NCBI GenBank assembly: GCA_019285715.1
Contig: CP079108.1
Span: forward strand, 1,503,001-1,567,000
Reading direction: 5' to 3'
DNA length: 64,000 bases
DNA from: Sphingosinicellaceae bacterium
GTDB lineage: Bacteria > Pseudomonadota > Alphaproteobacteria > Sphingomonadales > Sphingomonadaceae
The translations under genes were made by a program, and so were the position numbers. Position 1 is the stretch's first letter. Each line of letters opens with the position of its first letter. The notes beneath the pieces are model-generated. The model was not told the origin of the DNA, did not search any database, and saw nothing but the letters and a program-made list of their open reading frames with translations. Shown here one piece after another: positions 37,043 to 46,852 of the stretch.

Positions 37043-37785
37043 CGCGCCGGCTCCTTTGTCGTGGCTCGCAGGGGCGCTGGCAGCGCGGCGACAAGCCGGG
37101 CAAGCCCTTCGCCGTAGTCCTGTCGCAGCTGCCGCCAATAGTCGTTGTTCTCTTCGAATGTCGCCAAATCCTCGCCTGAGAAGCTCCCGCTCTCATAGCG
37201 CAGCAGATCGATCGGTGGCCCGACGGACAGGTTACTCCTGATCGTCGCATCGAAGGACAGCAATGCGAGCTTGCCCGCTTCGTCGAGGGTGCTGCTCGCG
37301 GTCAAGGCTCGGTCCAGGATCGGCTTGCCGTACTTGGTCTCGCCGATCTGCAGGAACGGCGAGCGGTCCGACGCCTCCACGAAATTGCCTGCCGAGTAAA
37401 TTTGGAACAACCGCGGCGGCTCGCCCCTGATCTGGCCACCGACGATGAAGCTGCCCGTCGGATTGCCGTAGTCCTTCACGTATTTGGTGTCGCGGTCGAC
37501 GACCGTGCGCAAGGTATCGCCGACGATCTTGGCAACATCCAGCATCGTCCGGGCGGTATGCACATCTCCGGTCGCGTCCGACCCTGCCGCCTCCCGCAGG
37601 GTAGTCACGACCCATTGCGTCGTCGCCAGATTTCCGGCCGAGAGGATGGTGATGAGCCGGTCGGCGGACTTGGCGATGATCGTCATCTTGCGCACGGTCG
37701 CAATCTGATCGACACCCGCATTGGAGCGCGAGTCCGAGGCCAAGACCAGGCCGGCGGGCAGAAGGATTCCAAGGCAATAGGTCAA
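37039..37785 (-). CDS. Proteasome-type peptidase Anbu
   Basis: A 248-residue predicted proteasome-type protease. It opens [28 protein letters not shown]; after Met removal Thr2 becomes the N-terminal nucleophile. The [13 protein letters not shown] segment carries the Asp/Lys-region features and [26 protein letters not shown] is typical of Anbu (ancestral beta subunit). Anbu genes usually sit with a transglutaminase, an alpha-E protein and an ATP-grasp protein; none is present here. Instead it overlaps the secreted methyltransferase gene (ATGA) and is divergent from glutaminase with a 38-bp gap. Confidence 0.85.
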   Translation of the reverse strand: MTYCLGILLPAGLVLASDSRSNAGVDQIATVRKMTIIAKSADRLITILSAGNLATTQWVVTTLREAAGSDATGDVHTARTMLDVAKIVGDTLRTVVDRDTKYVKDYGNPTGSFIVGGQIRGEPPRLFQIYSAGNFVEASDRSPFLQIGETKYGKPILDRALTASSTLDEAGKLALLSFDATIRSNLSVGPPIDLLRYESGSFSGEDLATFEENNDYWRQLRQDYGEGLARLVAALPAPLRATTKEPAR

Positions 37786-37823
37786 GGGGTGTGCTCCTCG
37801 GCAGGCAGGCAGGCGGATATCTC

Positions 37824-38759
37824 ATGCCCATGGCGGACGCACTGGATCTCGATGAGATCGTTACGCGCGTTCATGCGGACATGGCGACCCACCTCGGCCG
37901 CGGCAAAGTGGCGGATTATATCCCGGCCTTGGCGCGGATCGATCCGCGGCAATTCGGCATCGCGATCGCCTCGTGCGACGGCCGCACGGCGATGGCGGGC
38001 GACGCCGACACCGGCTTTTCGATCCAGAGCGTCTCGAAAGTCTTTACGCTTGCGCTGGCGCTGGAGAAGGTCGGGGCTAGGCTGTGGAAGCGGGTCGGCC
38101 GCGAGCCGTCGGGGTCGCGCTTCAACTCCATCGTCCAGCTCGAACATGAAAAGGGCATCCCGCGAAATCCGTTGATCAACGCCGGTGCCCTTGTCATCAC
38201 GGACACCCTGCTCGACGGTGATCCCGGCAAGGTAATCGAGCAGATCACGGCGTTTCTCCGCCGCTTGGCGGACGACGCCAGCGTGTCCATCGACGAGGAA
38301 GTCGCCGAGTCCGAGGCTGAAACGGGGTTTCGCAATGCCAGCCTGGCCAATTTCCTGCGCGCCAACGGCAATCTGCACGGGGCGGTCGCCGACGTATTGA
38401 GCGTCTATTTCCACCAGTGCGCCCTGCGCATGAGCTGTCGCCAACTGGCGAGGGCGGGCCTGTTCCTCGCCGATCATGGCGTGGATTCGCCGACCGGCGA
38501 GCGCGTCACCACTGCCACCCGGGCACGGCGCATCAATGCCCTGATGATGACCTGCGGCCACTACGACGCGTCGGGTGACTTCGCCTTCCGGGTCGGCCTG
38601 CCCGGAAAAAGCGGCGTCGGCGGCGGTATTCTCGCCATTGCCCCACGCCGCGCCTCGATCGCCGTCTGGTCGCCCGGACTGAACGCCGCGGGCAACTCCG
38701 AGGTCGGGGTGCTGGCGCTCGAGCGACTGGTGTCGCTGACGGGCTGGTCTATCTTCTGA
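37824..38759 (+). CDS. glsA: Glutaminase
   Basis: About 311 residues of the beta-lactamase-fold glutaminase family, which converts glutamine to glutamate and ammonia. The S-x-x-K motif is in [17 protein letters not shown]. Other family stretches are [48 protein letters not shown] and [16 protein letters not shown]. The ATG at 37824 follows a GGCGGA; an ATG two codons later is equally possible. It converges with a glutamate-synthase-like gene, so the two share glutamine/glutamate chemistry. Confidence 0.95.
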   Translation: MPMADALDLDEIVTRVHADMATHLGRGKVADYIPALARIDPRQFGIAIASCDGRTAMAGDADTGFSIQSVSKVFTLALALEKVGARLWKRVGREPSGSRFNSIVQLEHEKGIPRNPLINAGALVITDTLLDGDPGKVIEQITAFLRRLADDASVSIDEEVAESEAETGFRNASLANFLRANGNLHGAVADVLSVYFHQCALRMSCRQLARAGLFLADHGVDSPTGERVTTATRARRINALMMTCGHYDASGDFAFRVGLPGKSGVGGGILAIAPRRASIAVWSPGLNAAGNSEVGVLALERLVSLTGWSIF

Positions 38760-38770
38760 GGCCGCCAGCC

Positions 38771-40309
38771 TCACTGAGCCATCGACCGCGCCTTGGCAGC
38801 CACTGCGCGGGAGCCGGAATCGGCCGGATCGTCGGTCGGGTAGAGCTCATACAGCGGCCGCGAGATGGCGTCCGGGCAGACGATGCGGACGTGGAAGCGT
38901 CGGAGTTGGCGAGAGTTGGTTACGCCGCAGCTATGGGCGATGGTCTCTACATCGTGCCTGAGATTGGTGCAGTAATTAGTCACCCGCACCGCCTTGTCGG
39001 TCGGATCGAGACCCATCTGCAACCTTTTGTCGTGCGTGGTCACGCCCGTCGGACAGGTGTTCTTGTTGCACTTCAGCGACTGGATACATCCCAGCGCAAA
39101 CATGAAACCCCGCGCCGAATTGACGAACGTCGCGCCCGCGCAAAGCGCCCACGCCACTTCGGCGGGCGTCGTCAGCTTGCCCGACGCAATGATCGGAATG
39201 CGCTCGCTGAGCCCGTGTTTCTTGATGATGTCGCGGACCAGCGGCAGCGACTCCCTAATCGGCAGGCCGACATTGTCCATCAGCGCCATCGGCGCGGCAC
39301 CGGTACCGCCATCGCCGGAGTCGAGCGTGAAGAAATCCGGTCCAACGCCCCGTTCATCGATCATGACCATCAGGTCTTCGAGCCATCCATAGGCGCCAAT
39401 CACCGCCTTGATCCCGACCGGCTTCAGCGTGATCGCCTTGATCCGAGCGATGAAATCCAGAAGCTCCGCATTGCTGTTGATCTCGGGGTGGCGGTTAGGA
39501 CTGTTCGAGTCTTCCCCGGACGGTATGCCGCGAATGGCGGCGATCTCCGGAGTGACCTTCGCGCCCGGCAGGATGCCGCCTTTCCCTGGCTTCGCGCCCT
39601 GCGATAGCTTGACCTCGAACAACTTGATCTGCGGCATCGCGGCGAGTTCGCGAAGCCGTTCTTCGTCGAGCGTCCCGTCGGGGTGGCGGACCCCGTATTT
39701 GGCGGTGCCGATCTGGAAAACGATGTCGGCACCGCCCTCGAGGTGATAGCTCGACAGGCCGCCTTCGCCGGTGTTCAGCCAGCATTGGGCGGCTTTGGCC
39801 CCCCTGGACAAGGCGAGCACCGCCGGCGCTGACAACGCACCGAAGCTCATGCCCGAGATATTGAAGAATGATCTGGCGAGATAGGGATTGGGGCAATCCC
39901 GACCGATGATGAAGGGCGGCGTCGCTTCGATATGCTCTTCCAGGGTCGGATACGGACAGTTCACGAAGATCGCCGTCCCAGTTTCCCGTATGTATTTCGT
40001 CGACCCGAAGGCGACGGTCTGATCACTGTTCTTAGACGCGCTCTCGACCCAGGTTCGGTCGGCGCGGTTGAACGGCAATTCGTCACGGTCCATGGCGAAG
40101 AAATATTGGCGGAAGAATTCGCCTAATCCGCTCAATATGTGGCGCAAATGGCCGATGACCGGATAGTTGTGCAGGATCGCATCATGGTGTTGCCGCCGGT
40201 CGAGCGCAAAGACAACGACGATGGCGATAAAGACAACGCCGACACAGAATATGAAGAGGGTCGCCAGCGCCTCCATAGTGTTCGGCACGGAAGACGACAG
40301 AAATGTCAT
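38771..40309 (-). CDS. Membrane-anchored FMN-binding glutamate-synthase-like protein
   Basis: About 512 residues. An N-terminal transmembrane helix (ATLFIFCVGVVFIAIVVVFAL) precedes a glutamate synthase central/FMN domain: FFNISGMSFGALSAPAVLALS, NTGEGGLSSYHLEGG, EVKLSQGAKPGKGGILPG, DSGDGGTGAAP and the 3Fe-4S cysteine set in CIQSLKCNKNTCPTGV. It lacks the amidotransferase domain, so it belongs to the stand-alone FMN-binding family whose reaction is unproven. The ATG at 40309 is chosen; a GTG four codons upstream is possible. It converges with glutaminase (11-bp gap). Confidence 0.9.
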   Translation of the reverse strand: MTFLSSSVPNTMEALATLFIFCVGVVFIAIVVVFALDRRQHHDAILHNYPVIGHLRHILSGLGEFFRQYFFAMDRDELPFNRADRTWVESASKNSDQTVAFGSTKYIRETGTAIFVNCPYPTLEEHIEATPPFIIGRDCPNPYLARSFFNISGMSFGALSAPAVLALSRGAKAAQCWLNTGEGGLSSYHLEGGADIVFQIGTAKYGVRHPDGTLDEERLRELAAMPQIKLFEVKLSQGAKPGKGGILPGAKVTPEIAAIRGIPSGEDSNSPNRHPEINSNAELLDFIARIKAITLKPVGIKAVIGAYGWLEDLMVMIDERGVGPDFFTLDSGDGGTGAAPMALMDNVGLPIRESLPLVRDIIKKHGLSERIPIIASGKLTTPAEVAWALCAGATFVNSARGFMFALGCIQSLKCNKNTCPTGVTTHDKRLQMGLDPTDKAVRVTNYCTNLRHDVETIAHSCGVTNSRQLRRFHVRIVCPDAISRPLYELYPTDDPADSGSRAVAAKARSMAQ

Positions 40310-40337
40310 GTGAACATGCACCCCACAATCCGGCCAG

Positions 40338-41063
40338 TCAGATCGATGTCGTAAGATCGGTTAGCCAGGCCGGCGAGTTGGCCACGACGACACCTTCGAA
40401 CACCCGGTCGGTGCCGGTGATGATGAGCAGGGCAACGAGGACGACGACGCCGCCAAGGACACGCTTGCCGCTGCCGCCGGCCTGCATCAGCGTGCGCCGC
40501 CAGCGGCTCAGCAGGCCACGCGCCGCGAAGGCTAGAACCATCAGCACCGAGGCGATGCCTAGGCCAAACGCCAGCATGACGAGCGCCACCTCGCCGAGGT
40601 CGCGGCCCTGCGCGGCGAGGACGGTCGCGGTGCCCAGCGTCGGCCCGACGCACGGGCTCCAGACGAGCCCGAGCAGCACGCCGATCGCCGCTTGGCCCGC
40701 CAACCCGTAGCGTTCGAGACCTGACTGGCGCGCCGTCGCCCAGTTGGCGAGCGGGGCCAGCGCACGTTCGACCACCGCCTGCGCCGCCGGCACCAGCAGC
40801 GCAATGCCGACGAGCAGCAGGACCACCGCGCCGATCGACCGCACGACCTCGCTGTCAAGGCCTGTCGAGGCACCGAGCGTCGCCACCGCAAAGCCGATCA
40901 AGGTGAACGAGGTGACAAGCCCGACACCCAGCGCGAGCGGCCCGAGCCGGCTGCGCTGCGCGGCGCTGCCGAGCACGATCGGCACCAAGGGCAGGACGCA
41001 CGGCGACAGGATCGTCAGCGCGCCGGCTGCGAAGGACAGAAGCGGGTTGAGACCGGAAGCCAA
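40338..41063 (-). CDS. ccdA: CcdA-family thiol-disulfide transmembrane protein
   Basis: About 241 residues with six hydrophobic segments and the two CcdA half-repeats carrying active cysteines: LSPCVLPLVPI (Cys22) and WSPCVGPTLGT (Cys138). CcdA moves electrons from cytoplasmic thioredoxin to periplasmic partners. A TTG at 41063 lies 2 nt from the stop of the thioredoxin gene and homology begins just after it, so this start is preferred. The periplasmic thioredoxin upstream is the likely partner. Confidence 0.88.
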   Translation of the reverse strand: MASGLNPLLSFAAGALTILSPCVLPLVPIVLGSAAQRSRLGPLALGVGLVTSFTLIGFAVATLGASTGLDSEVVRSIGAVVLLLVGIALLVPAAQAVVERALAPLANWATARQSGLERYGLAGQAAIGVLLGLVWSPCVGPTLGTATVLAAQGRDLGEVALVMLAFGLGIASVLMVLAFAARGLLSRWRRTLMQAGGSGKRVLGGVVVLVALLIITGTDRVFEGVVVANSPAWLTDLTTSI

Positions 41064-41065
41064 GA

Positions 41066-41464
41066 TTAGCGGACCGTCGACTGCAGCAGGTTCGTGATCT
41101 GCGTTTTGTCTGTCTGGAACGCGATCCGTCCGATCTCGCGGTGTCCCTTGAAGGCGATCAAGGTACCCTGCTTGGCGACGCCGAAGCTTTTCCACTCGGC
41201 CTTCTGCTTGTCGTAATTGATCTTGAAGATTGTCAGGTGCGTGTACCGAGGGTCGCTGGTGGCCGCCTTTATTGTGTGTTCCTGCGAAGCGCAGACCGGA
41301 CACCACCAGGCGGCGACGTCGACGAGGATTGGTTGACCGGCGGCTTGCGCTGCGTCGAACGCCGTCCGGCTAAACGGCGCGTATTCAACCGCTTCCGCCG
41401 GCACGGCACTGGCGATTGTCGAGGCGATCGCCGCGGCGATCATGAGCGTATTCCTGCGAAGCAT
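41066..41464 (-). CDS. Periplasmic thioredoxin-like protein
   Basis: A 132-residue protein with a signal peptide (cleavage near AVPAEA) and a thioredoxin fold whose redox motif is WWCPVC (Cys55, Cys58), followed by KINYDKQKAEWKSFGVAKQGTLIAFK. The CPVC motif suggests a reductant role like DsbD-gamma/TlpA. TGGAGAA lies 6 nt before the ATG at 41464. The gene is coupled to ccdA downstream, which would keep it reduced. Confidence 0.9.
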   Translation of the reverse strand: MLRRNTLMIAAAIASTIASAVPAEAVEYAPFSRTAFDAAQAAGQPILVDVAAWWCPVCASQEHTIKAATSDPRYTHLTIFKINYDKQKAEWKSFGVAKQGTLIAFKGHREIGRIAFQTDKTQITNLLQSTVR

Positions 41465-41547
41465 GAAATTCTCCAGTCGGTCGGGCACAGCCGCGACACG
41501 TACCGGGCGATCCGTTCCGGCGCCGCGATCGGTTACAGCGTCGCGGC

Positions 41548-42651
41548 TCAGTCAAGCTTCGGGGCGGGGGTCGCGAGCGCCAACACGACGAGCACGACGG
41601 CAAACGCAGCGATCGGCACGCCTTGCGAGACCACCATGGCAAAGTCGTCGCCACGCAAGGCCGCGCCCCGCGCCGCCCGAATGAAATGCGTCAGCGGGAA
41701 AAGATTGCCGGCGACCCGCGCCCAGGCCGGCAGGGTTTCGAACGGATACAGGAACCCGGACAACAGCATCGCCGGCAGATAAAACGCGACCGCACCCTGC
41801 AGCGCCTCGAGCTGCGTCGCGGCGCGGGTCGCGATGGCATAGCCGAGGATCACATGAGCTGCGGCGAACACCGGCAGCAGCAGGAGCAGCGCAACGATGC
41901 TGCCCCGCATCGGCAGGTCGAACAGCCAATCGCCGATGCCCAGCACCAGCATGCCCTGCAGCGTCCCCGTGACAATGTACGGCAGGAGCTTGCCCGCCAT
42001 GATCTCGGCCTTCGTGATCGGCAACGCCAGCAGCGCCTCCCAGGTGCCGATCTCGCGTTCGCGCGCCAGGCTCAGGCTGCCCAGCATGATCGAGCTGATC
42101 ATGACGACGACGCCGATCAGCGCCGGCACGAAGCTCCAGTCGGCGCGCTGATGGGGATTGTAGAGCCGCACGATGCTGAGCGGCAGGCGTTCATCGGGCG
42201 ACGAGCGCTCGGCGACCGCGCGCCAGTACGTGGCCTGCAGTTGTGCCACGAGCCCCGAGACCAACGCCGGGTTGGTGTCGTCGATGAAGACTTGCAGCGG
42301 GGCCGGGCCAGCGAAGACGCTGGTCAGCGTCGCGAGCGGTGGCACTTCCACGCCGACCAGAATGGCACCGCGCTTGACCGCTGCTGCTGCCGTGCCCGCG
42401 GGCAATCGCGTCGTGATAACCTCCAGATCGGGACTGACGTGCAAGACCTCGGCGACCCGTCTGGCGCTCACGTCGCTATCGGCAGCAATCCCGACGATGA
42501 TCGAGGTGGCGACTGGCTGGATGGCATAGCCGAACAGGGCCACCTGCAGGGCCGGCACGACCAGCAACAGGGTAAACGTCGTGCGGGCTCGGAGCAGGCG
42601 GCGGAGCTCGATGTCCGCGACTGCAGCGATTCGCGCCAGGCGGCTCCTCAC
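41548..42651 (-). CDS. ABC-2-type transporter permease
   Basis: About 367 residues with the YhhJ/YbhS-type layout. One N-terminal transmembrane helix (TTFTLLLVVPALQVALFGYA) is followed by a large extracytoplasmic domain (SPDLEVITTRLPAG, VFIDDTNPALVSGLVAQLQ). Five C-terminal helices follow, beginning FVPALIGVVVMISSIMLGSL and containing EREIGTWEALLALPITK. It probably exports a drug or lipid-like substrate. The GTG at 42651 overlaps the ATPase stop (GTGA). It pairs with the ATPase upstream. Confidence 0.9.
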   Translation of the reverse strand: MRSRLARIAAVADIELRRLLRARTTFTLLLVVPALQVALFGYAIQPVATSIIVGIAADSDVSARRVAEVLHVSPDLEVITTRLPAGTAAAAVKRGAILVGVEVPPLATLTSVFAGPAPLQVFIDDTNPALVSGLVAQLQATYWRAVAERSSPDERLPLSIVRLYNPHQRADWSFVPALIGVVVMISSIMLGSLSLAREREIGTWEALLALPITKAEIMAGKLLPYIVTGTLQGMLVLGIGDWLFDLPMRGSIVALLLLLPVFAAAHVILGYAIATRAATQLEALQGAVAFYLPAMLLSGFLYPFETLPAWARVAGNLFPLTHFIRAARGAALRGDDFAMVVSQGVPIAAFAVVLVVLALATPAPKLD

Positions 42652-43385
42652 CGGGCGGCAACCGCGCGGGCGATCACCGCGGCTTCGAGCGACTTCGTTC
42701 CAGCCGCTGCGGTCAGTGCGGCAGGATCGATAGGGCCCTCGGCCCGGCCATCGGCATAGTGCAGGATCAGCGGGCAATTTTCCGCCTCGGCAAGGTCGTG
42801 GGTGCTGATAATGGTCGCGGTGCCTTCGGCGGCGAGTTCGCCCAGCCAGCGCCAGATGTCGCGCCGTGTCGCGACGTCGAGGCCGGCGGTCGGCTCATCG
42901 AGCAAAAGCAGTGCCGGTCGCCCAAGCAGTGTCGCGGCGAACTGCACGCGGCGCGCCCACCCACCCGACAATCGCCCGAAGCGGGTGCCGAGTTGCAACC
43001 CGAGGCCGAAACGCGCGACGAGCTCGGCGAGCGCTTCCGGCTCCAGCGACAAGAGTCGAGCTCGAAAGCGCAAATTTTCAGCGACCGTGAGGTCGGGATA
43101 GAGCGCGAGCCGCTGGCTCATATACCCGATTCCCCGACGTGCATCGGGCGCCCGGCGGATATCGTACCCGAGGACCTGACCTTCACCGGCATCTGGACGC
43201 AGCAGACCGGCAAGCATCCGCAGCGTCGTCGTCTTGCCGCCACCGTTCGCGCCGACCAGCCCGATCGTCTGGCCGGCGTGCAGCGTCATCGAAACGTTGC
43301 CGACGACCGTCTTTCCGGCAAAGGCCTTGCCGAGGCCGCGAACCTCGACGGTCGGATCAGGCGGTCTCAAGGACGAAGCCGCCAT
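42648..43385 (-). CDS. ABC transporter ATP-binding protein
   Basis: About 245 residues. Walker A is GLVGANGGGKTTTLRML, the signature is LSGGWARRVQFAATLL (W in place of Q) and Walker B is ALLLLDEPTAGLDV, with the H-loop in ISTHDLAEAE. It energises the ABC-2 permease whose start overlaps its stop. The ATG at 43385 lies 29 nt inside the end of the KAS III gene, implying cotranscription. No clear ribosome-binding site is seen before it, consistent with translational coupling. Confidence 0.93.
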   Translation of the reverse strand: MAASSLRPPDPTVEVRGLGKAFAGKTVVGNVSMTLHAGQTIGLVGANGGGKTTTLRMLAGLLRPDAGEGQVLGYDIRRAPDARRGIGYMSQRLALYPDLTVAENLRFRARLLSLEPEALAELVARFGLGLQLGTRFGRLSGGWARRVQFAATLLGRPALLLLDEPTAGLDVATRRDIWRWLGELAAEGTATIISTHDLAEAENCPLILHYADGRAEGPIDPAALTAAAGTKSLEAAVIARAVAAR

Positions 43386-44484
43386 GCATGAACTTGGTCG
43401 CTTCGGCACCGAGCACGACGGCCGTGTGTCCCGGCCACACGCCGGCCCCGCGCAATTCGTCCAGCGCGATCCAGATCGCGGCCGAGCCCGTATTGCCGAT
43501 GGTGTCGGCGTTGACGAAAATCTGGTCGATGGGCAGCCCGAGATGCTCGGCGACTTGCTGGCCGATGCGCCCGCTGACCTGATGGGGGATGACGGTGTCG
43601 GCATCGGCGATGTCGAAGCCGTGGGTTGCCGCTGTGGCTGCGCCGGCGTCGAACAGCGTCCGGCCAGTCGCGAGGATGGCACGAAAATCATGTGCGAACT
43701 GCAAGGGCCCCGGACCCGTCGCCGACGCCAGGGAGCTATCGCCCCGCAGTTCGATCCCGGGCGAGCGGTCCAGCCCCATCGCGCCGAACCACGCCGAGTG
43801 CAGTCGATCCCGGCCGGGCCGGTACGGCGCGAGCACCACGGCACCGGCCCCGTCGCCCATCTGGACGAGGTTGACGATCTGGCTTGGGTCGATGCTCAGT
43901 TGCTCGGGGTCCAGGAAGGCCGATCCGGTCTCCGAACCGACGATCACCACAGGTCGCGCGTCGTGCCGGGCCAAAAGGCCGAAAGCGATCATCAACGCGT
44001 TGGCGAAGCCGGTGCAAGCCTGGCGCAGTTCGATGTGCGGCCCCGAATAGCCGAGCAGGTCGGCGACGAAGGTGACGTTGCCGGGCAGCAACTGGACCGG
44101 CGTCGCGGTATGGCTGATCAGGTAGGCGACGTCTGCGATCGACACACCGGCCTCGGTCAGCGCGGCCCGGATCGCTTGCGCTGCAAGCTCAGGATTCGAC
44201 CGGCCGGGGTCAGGCGCTTCGATCCGCGAACGCCAAGACCGGCTGCAATGGCGCTTGGCGACACCGAGCTTGGCGGCAACCGCACGACCGCGCTCGCGCT
44301 CGCTCGGCCCCAGCCAGGGGCCGAGGCGGTCGAGCAGCGCCTCCGTGGCCAGCGGCGAGCCGGGGAGCGCCGATCCCGTACCAAGGACCGCGATCTCGCC
44401 CGCCGAAAGCCACGCCCGGCCGTCCGCCGCGGGGATGGCAGGGCTTGGAACTACAATTTCTGCGCGGGATCGAGCAATCATCAT
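43357..44484 (-). CDS. Beta-ketoacyl-ACP synthase III-like (KAS III/FabH-type) enzyme
   Basis: About 375 residues of the thiolase-fold KAS III group. The active Cys (about residue 157) is in LRQACTGFANAL. The His lies in VIPHQVSGRIGQQVAEHLG and the Asn in FVNADTIGNTGSAAIWIAL, so the full Cys-His-Asn triad is present. It starts fatty-acid or polyketide-type chains. Several ATGs are available (44490, 44484, 44481) and the choice is uncertain. It is the first gene of a KAS III - ABC ATPase - permease operon, suggesting an exported fatty-acid-derived product. It is not adjacent to other fab genes. Confidence 0.88.
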   Translation of the reverse strand: MMIARSRAEIVVPSPAIPAADGRAWLSAGEIAVLGTGSALPGSPLATEALLDRLGPWLGPSERERGRAVAAKLGVAKRHCSRSWRSRIEAPDPGRSNPELAAQAIRAALTEAGVSIADVAYLISHTATPVQLLPGNVTFVADLLGYSGPHIELRQACTGFANALMIAFGLLARHDARPVVIVGSETGSAFLDPEQLSIDPSQIVNLVQMGDGAGAVVLAPYRPGRDRLHSAWFGAMGLDRSPGIELRGDSSLASATGPGPLQFAHDFRAILATGRTLFDAGAATAATHGFDIADADTVIPHQVSGRIGQQVAEHLGLPIDQIFVNADTIGNTGSAAIWIALDELRGAGVWPGHTAVVLGAEATKFMHGGFVLETA

Positions 44485-44700
44485 GCCCATTCCGCTGGAC
44501 GTTCGAAGATCGTTACAGTGCATGCGCCGCCGACGCCGCGCCAGCCTCGGCCACGCGCTTCGCGGCGCTGCAGCGCTGTAACCATTCGCGAGCCTGCGCC
44601 GGAATTGGACAGAGCGGCTCACGTCGGGCCGTTGTCTCCCCGAAAAGGATCGGCCCGATGACCCAAATCGTCCCGCCACCTCATTCCTGACGAGCGACTG

Positions 44701-45660
44701 ATGGGGGGCTTGCTGCTTGCCGGCCTCGGAGCGCTGCTGGTCGGTTGGTCGGTCAATCATGGCGGCATCTGCACGGTTCGCGCGGTGCGCGAGCTGATCG
44801 AGCGGCGGAGCCCAAGGTTGACGATCGGCATCGCGTTTGCGGCCGGTACGGCCGGACTGGTGCTCCTGCCGGCCGCCTGGCTGTCGCACGGCGAGTTGCA
44901 TCTGGCCGGGAGTGTTGCGCTAGGCGGTTCGCTGGTCGTCGGCGCGTGCCTGCTCGGCCTCGGCGCGGTCGTGAACGACGCGTGCCTGCTCGGTTCGCTC
45001 GGGCGGCTGGGCAATGGCGAGTTGCGCTTTCTCGGCCTGCCCGTCGGCCTGGCGCTGGGCTCGGCGTTGACGCGTCTCGATCCACCGGCGCTCGCCACCC
45101 TGAAGACCCCACTGGCCAGCCCGACGCTGGCGGGCGGCGTCGTGCTGGTAATGTTCGCGGTGCTGTTCCTGAGCTCCGGTGCCATGCTGCTCGGAGACCG
45201 CGCCCATCGCGACAAGGGGCGCCGCCCACTCCTGCTGGTGATGTTGGTGCTCGGACTGTGCGGCGCGCTACTCTACGCGTCGCGGCCTGGCTGGGGCTAT
45301 GCCGATGCGGTGCAGCGCGGATTTGGTGGGGCCCCGATGGCAATGGTGGCGGGTGAAGGCACCGGACTAGCCCTGCTGACCGTCGCCGGATCGATCGGTG
45401 CGACGCTGTTGGCGGGGCGCTTCATTGCGAAATGGCCCAGCGTCGGCAACCTGGCCCGCTCGATCCTCGGCGGCACGCTGATGGCGTTTGGCGCCGCGCG
45501 AGTGCCCGGCGGCAACGATTCCCTGTTGCTCGCGGCAATACCCTCCGGCTCGATATCCGGCATGCTCGCTTACCTGGTCATGTCCGCGACCGTCTTCGTA
45601 TTGCTTCGGGCGAGACAAATGTTGCGCCCGCGGCTGCCGATACAGTCAACAAGCGGATAG
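44701..45660 (+). CDS. YeeE/YedE-family (thiosulfate-type) transporter
   Basis: A 319-residue polytopic membrane protein with the duplicated YeeE/YedE (TsuA) fold. Conserved Cys regions are HGGICTVRAVRELIERRSP and VVNDACLLGSLGRLGNGELRFLG, matched in the second half by GGNDSLLLAAIPSGS. The cysteines relay thiosulfate or other sulfur species in studied members. It is divergent from the KAS III operon and converges on the DUF1348 gene. No TusA/YeeD gene is adjacent. Confidence 0.87.
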   Translation: MGGLLLAGLGALLVGWSVNHGGICTVRAVRELIERRSPRLTIGIAFAAGTAGLVLLPAAWLSHGELHLAGSVALGGSLVVGACLLGLGAVVNDACLLGSLGRLGNGELRFLGLPVGLALGSALTRLDPPALATLKTPLASPTLAGGVVLVMFAVLFLSSGAMLLGDRAHRDKGRRPLLLVMLVLGLCGALLYASRPGWGYADAVQRGFGGAPMAMVAGEGTGLALLTVAGSIGATLLAGRFIAKWPSVGNLARSILGGTLMAFGAARVPGGNDSLLLAAIPSGSISGMLAYLVMSATVFVLLRARQMLRPRLPIQSTSG

Positions 45661-45677
45661 CCGCGTGGTGATCGCGG

Positions 45678-46157
45678 TCAGCCGCCGACTCCGGTCAGCC
45701 CCGGATGGTCGAGCGGCCGCGGTCCGGGCGCGGCCCACAGGAAACGCCGGTCGGCTTCGGCGATCGCCACATCGTTGATCGAGGCTTCGCGTCGGCGCAT
45801 CAGGCCGTTGTCGGCAAACTCCCATTGTTCGTTGCCGTAGCACCGGTACCACTGGCCCTCGGTCAGGCACTCGTACTGGAAGCGCACGGCGATCCGGTTT
45901 CCGGTCACCGCCCAGAGGTCCTTGATGAGCCGGTACTCGGTCTCACGAGCCCATTTTCGGGTGAGGAGGTCGACGATCGCCGCGCGTCCGGTAACGAAGC
46001 GGCCGCGATTCCGCCATTCGCTGTCGAGCGTATAGGCGAGCACGACGCGCTCGGGGTCACGGCTGTTCCAGGCATCTTCCGCCGCGCGCACTTTGAGCAG
46101 CGCGGTCTCCCGGGTGAACGGCGGCATCGGCGCGCGCGGGATCTCGGCTTCGGTCAT
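45678..46157 (-). CDS. DUF1348/NTF2-like protein
   Basis: A 159-residue cone-shaped NTF2-fold protein with DUF1348 hallmarks: [55 protein letters not shown] and [19 protein letters not shown]. No signal peptide. The function of DUF1348 is not known. Its ATG overlaps the PNPOx-like gene stop by 4 nt, so it is translated with it, likely under control of the nearby LysR gene. Confidence 0.9.
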   Translation of the reverse strand: MTEAEIPRAPMPPFTRETALLKVRAAEDAWNSRDPERVVLAYTLDSEWRNRGRFVTGRAAIVDLLTRKWARETEYRLIKDLWAVTGNRIAVRFQYECLTEGQWYRCYGNEQWEFADNGLMRRREASINDVAIAEADRRFLWAAPGPRPLDHPGLTGVGG

Positions 46158-46783
46158 GGTGCGGTCCTTTGTGCAAGCTCTGTGCGGAGTAATGCGTTTT
46201 CGGATTCGAGCTCTGCGAGGCGACCGATGAGCGGCGCCGAGGCCTCGGCAACCTCGACCTCGGTGAAGCGTGGGGTGATGTGCTGCGGACAGTTCCAGTC
46301 GAACGCCTCGACATGCAAGAGAAACGCACGCTCGGGAACGCCGCGATAGCCTGCCAGGTCGAGCGTCGCCGCGAGCGCCGGGTCGGCGTCAAGCTCGCGT
46401 GCTTCTAGCCGGGCATACAGCTTCAGGCGGCGGCGGTTCGGATAGTCCATCAGGAAGAGTGCGACGCGCTCGTTTGCCGCCGCATTGCCGAGGCTGATGT
46501 ACTGGCGGTTGCCGCGGAAATCCGGAAAGGCGAGGGTGGTCTCGTCGAGCATCTTGAGGAACCCCGGCGGCCCGCCTCGGTGCTGGACATAGGGCCAGCC
46601 GCTCTCGGACGCGCTCGCCATGTAGAAACTGTCGCGCGCGGCGATGAAAGCGGTTTCGGCGGGCCCGAACCGGTCGGACGGCCGGTTGCCGCCGACCTTG
46701 TCGTAGAGCCCGGCGCTGCCGTTCGCGACCTGCGCCGCAAGCACGCTAGGCGTCGTCGCGATGGTCAGGAAGGCGTTCGGCAT
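46154..46783 (-). CDS. Pyridoxamine-5'-phosphate-oxidase-like flavoprotein
   Basis: A 209-residue protein of the split-barrel FMN-binding fold: [49 protein letters not shown] and [19 protein letters not shown] short C-terminal coiled coil ([19 protein letters not shown]) may mediate dimerisation. Related proteins are often labelled pyridoxamine oxidase-like or F420/FMN reductases; the substrate is not known. It overlaps the DUF1348 gene and follows the AhpD-like gene by 69 nt, forming a three-gene leftward operon. Confidence 0.9.
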   Translation of the reverse strand: MPNAFLTIATTPSVLAAQVANGSAGLYDKVGGNRPSDRFGPAETAFIAARDSFYMASASESGWPYVQHRGGPPGFLKMLDETTLAFPDFRGNRQYISLGNAAANERVALFLMDYPNRRRLKLYARLEARELDADPALAATLDLAGYRGVPERAFLLHVEAFDWNCPQHITPRFTEVEVAEASAPLIGRLAELESENALLRTELAQRTAP

Positions 46784-46852
46784 CGTGGTAACTCCTTGGC
46801 GGTGCAGGACGCCGTCGGCGGACCCGGGACAGGGACGCCGACGGCGTGACGT

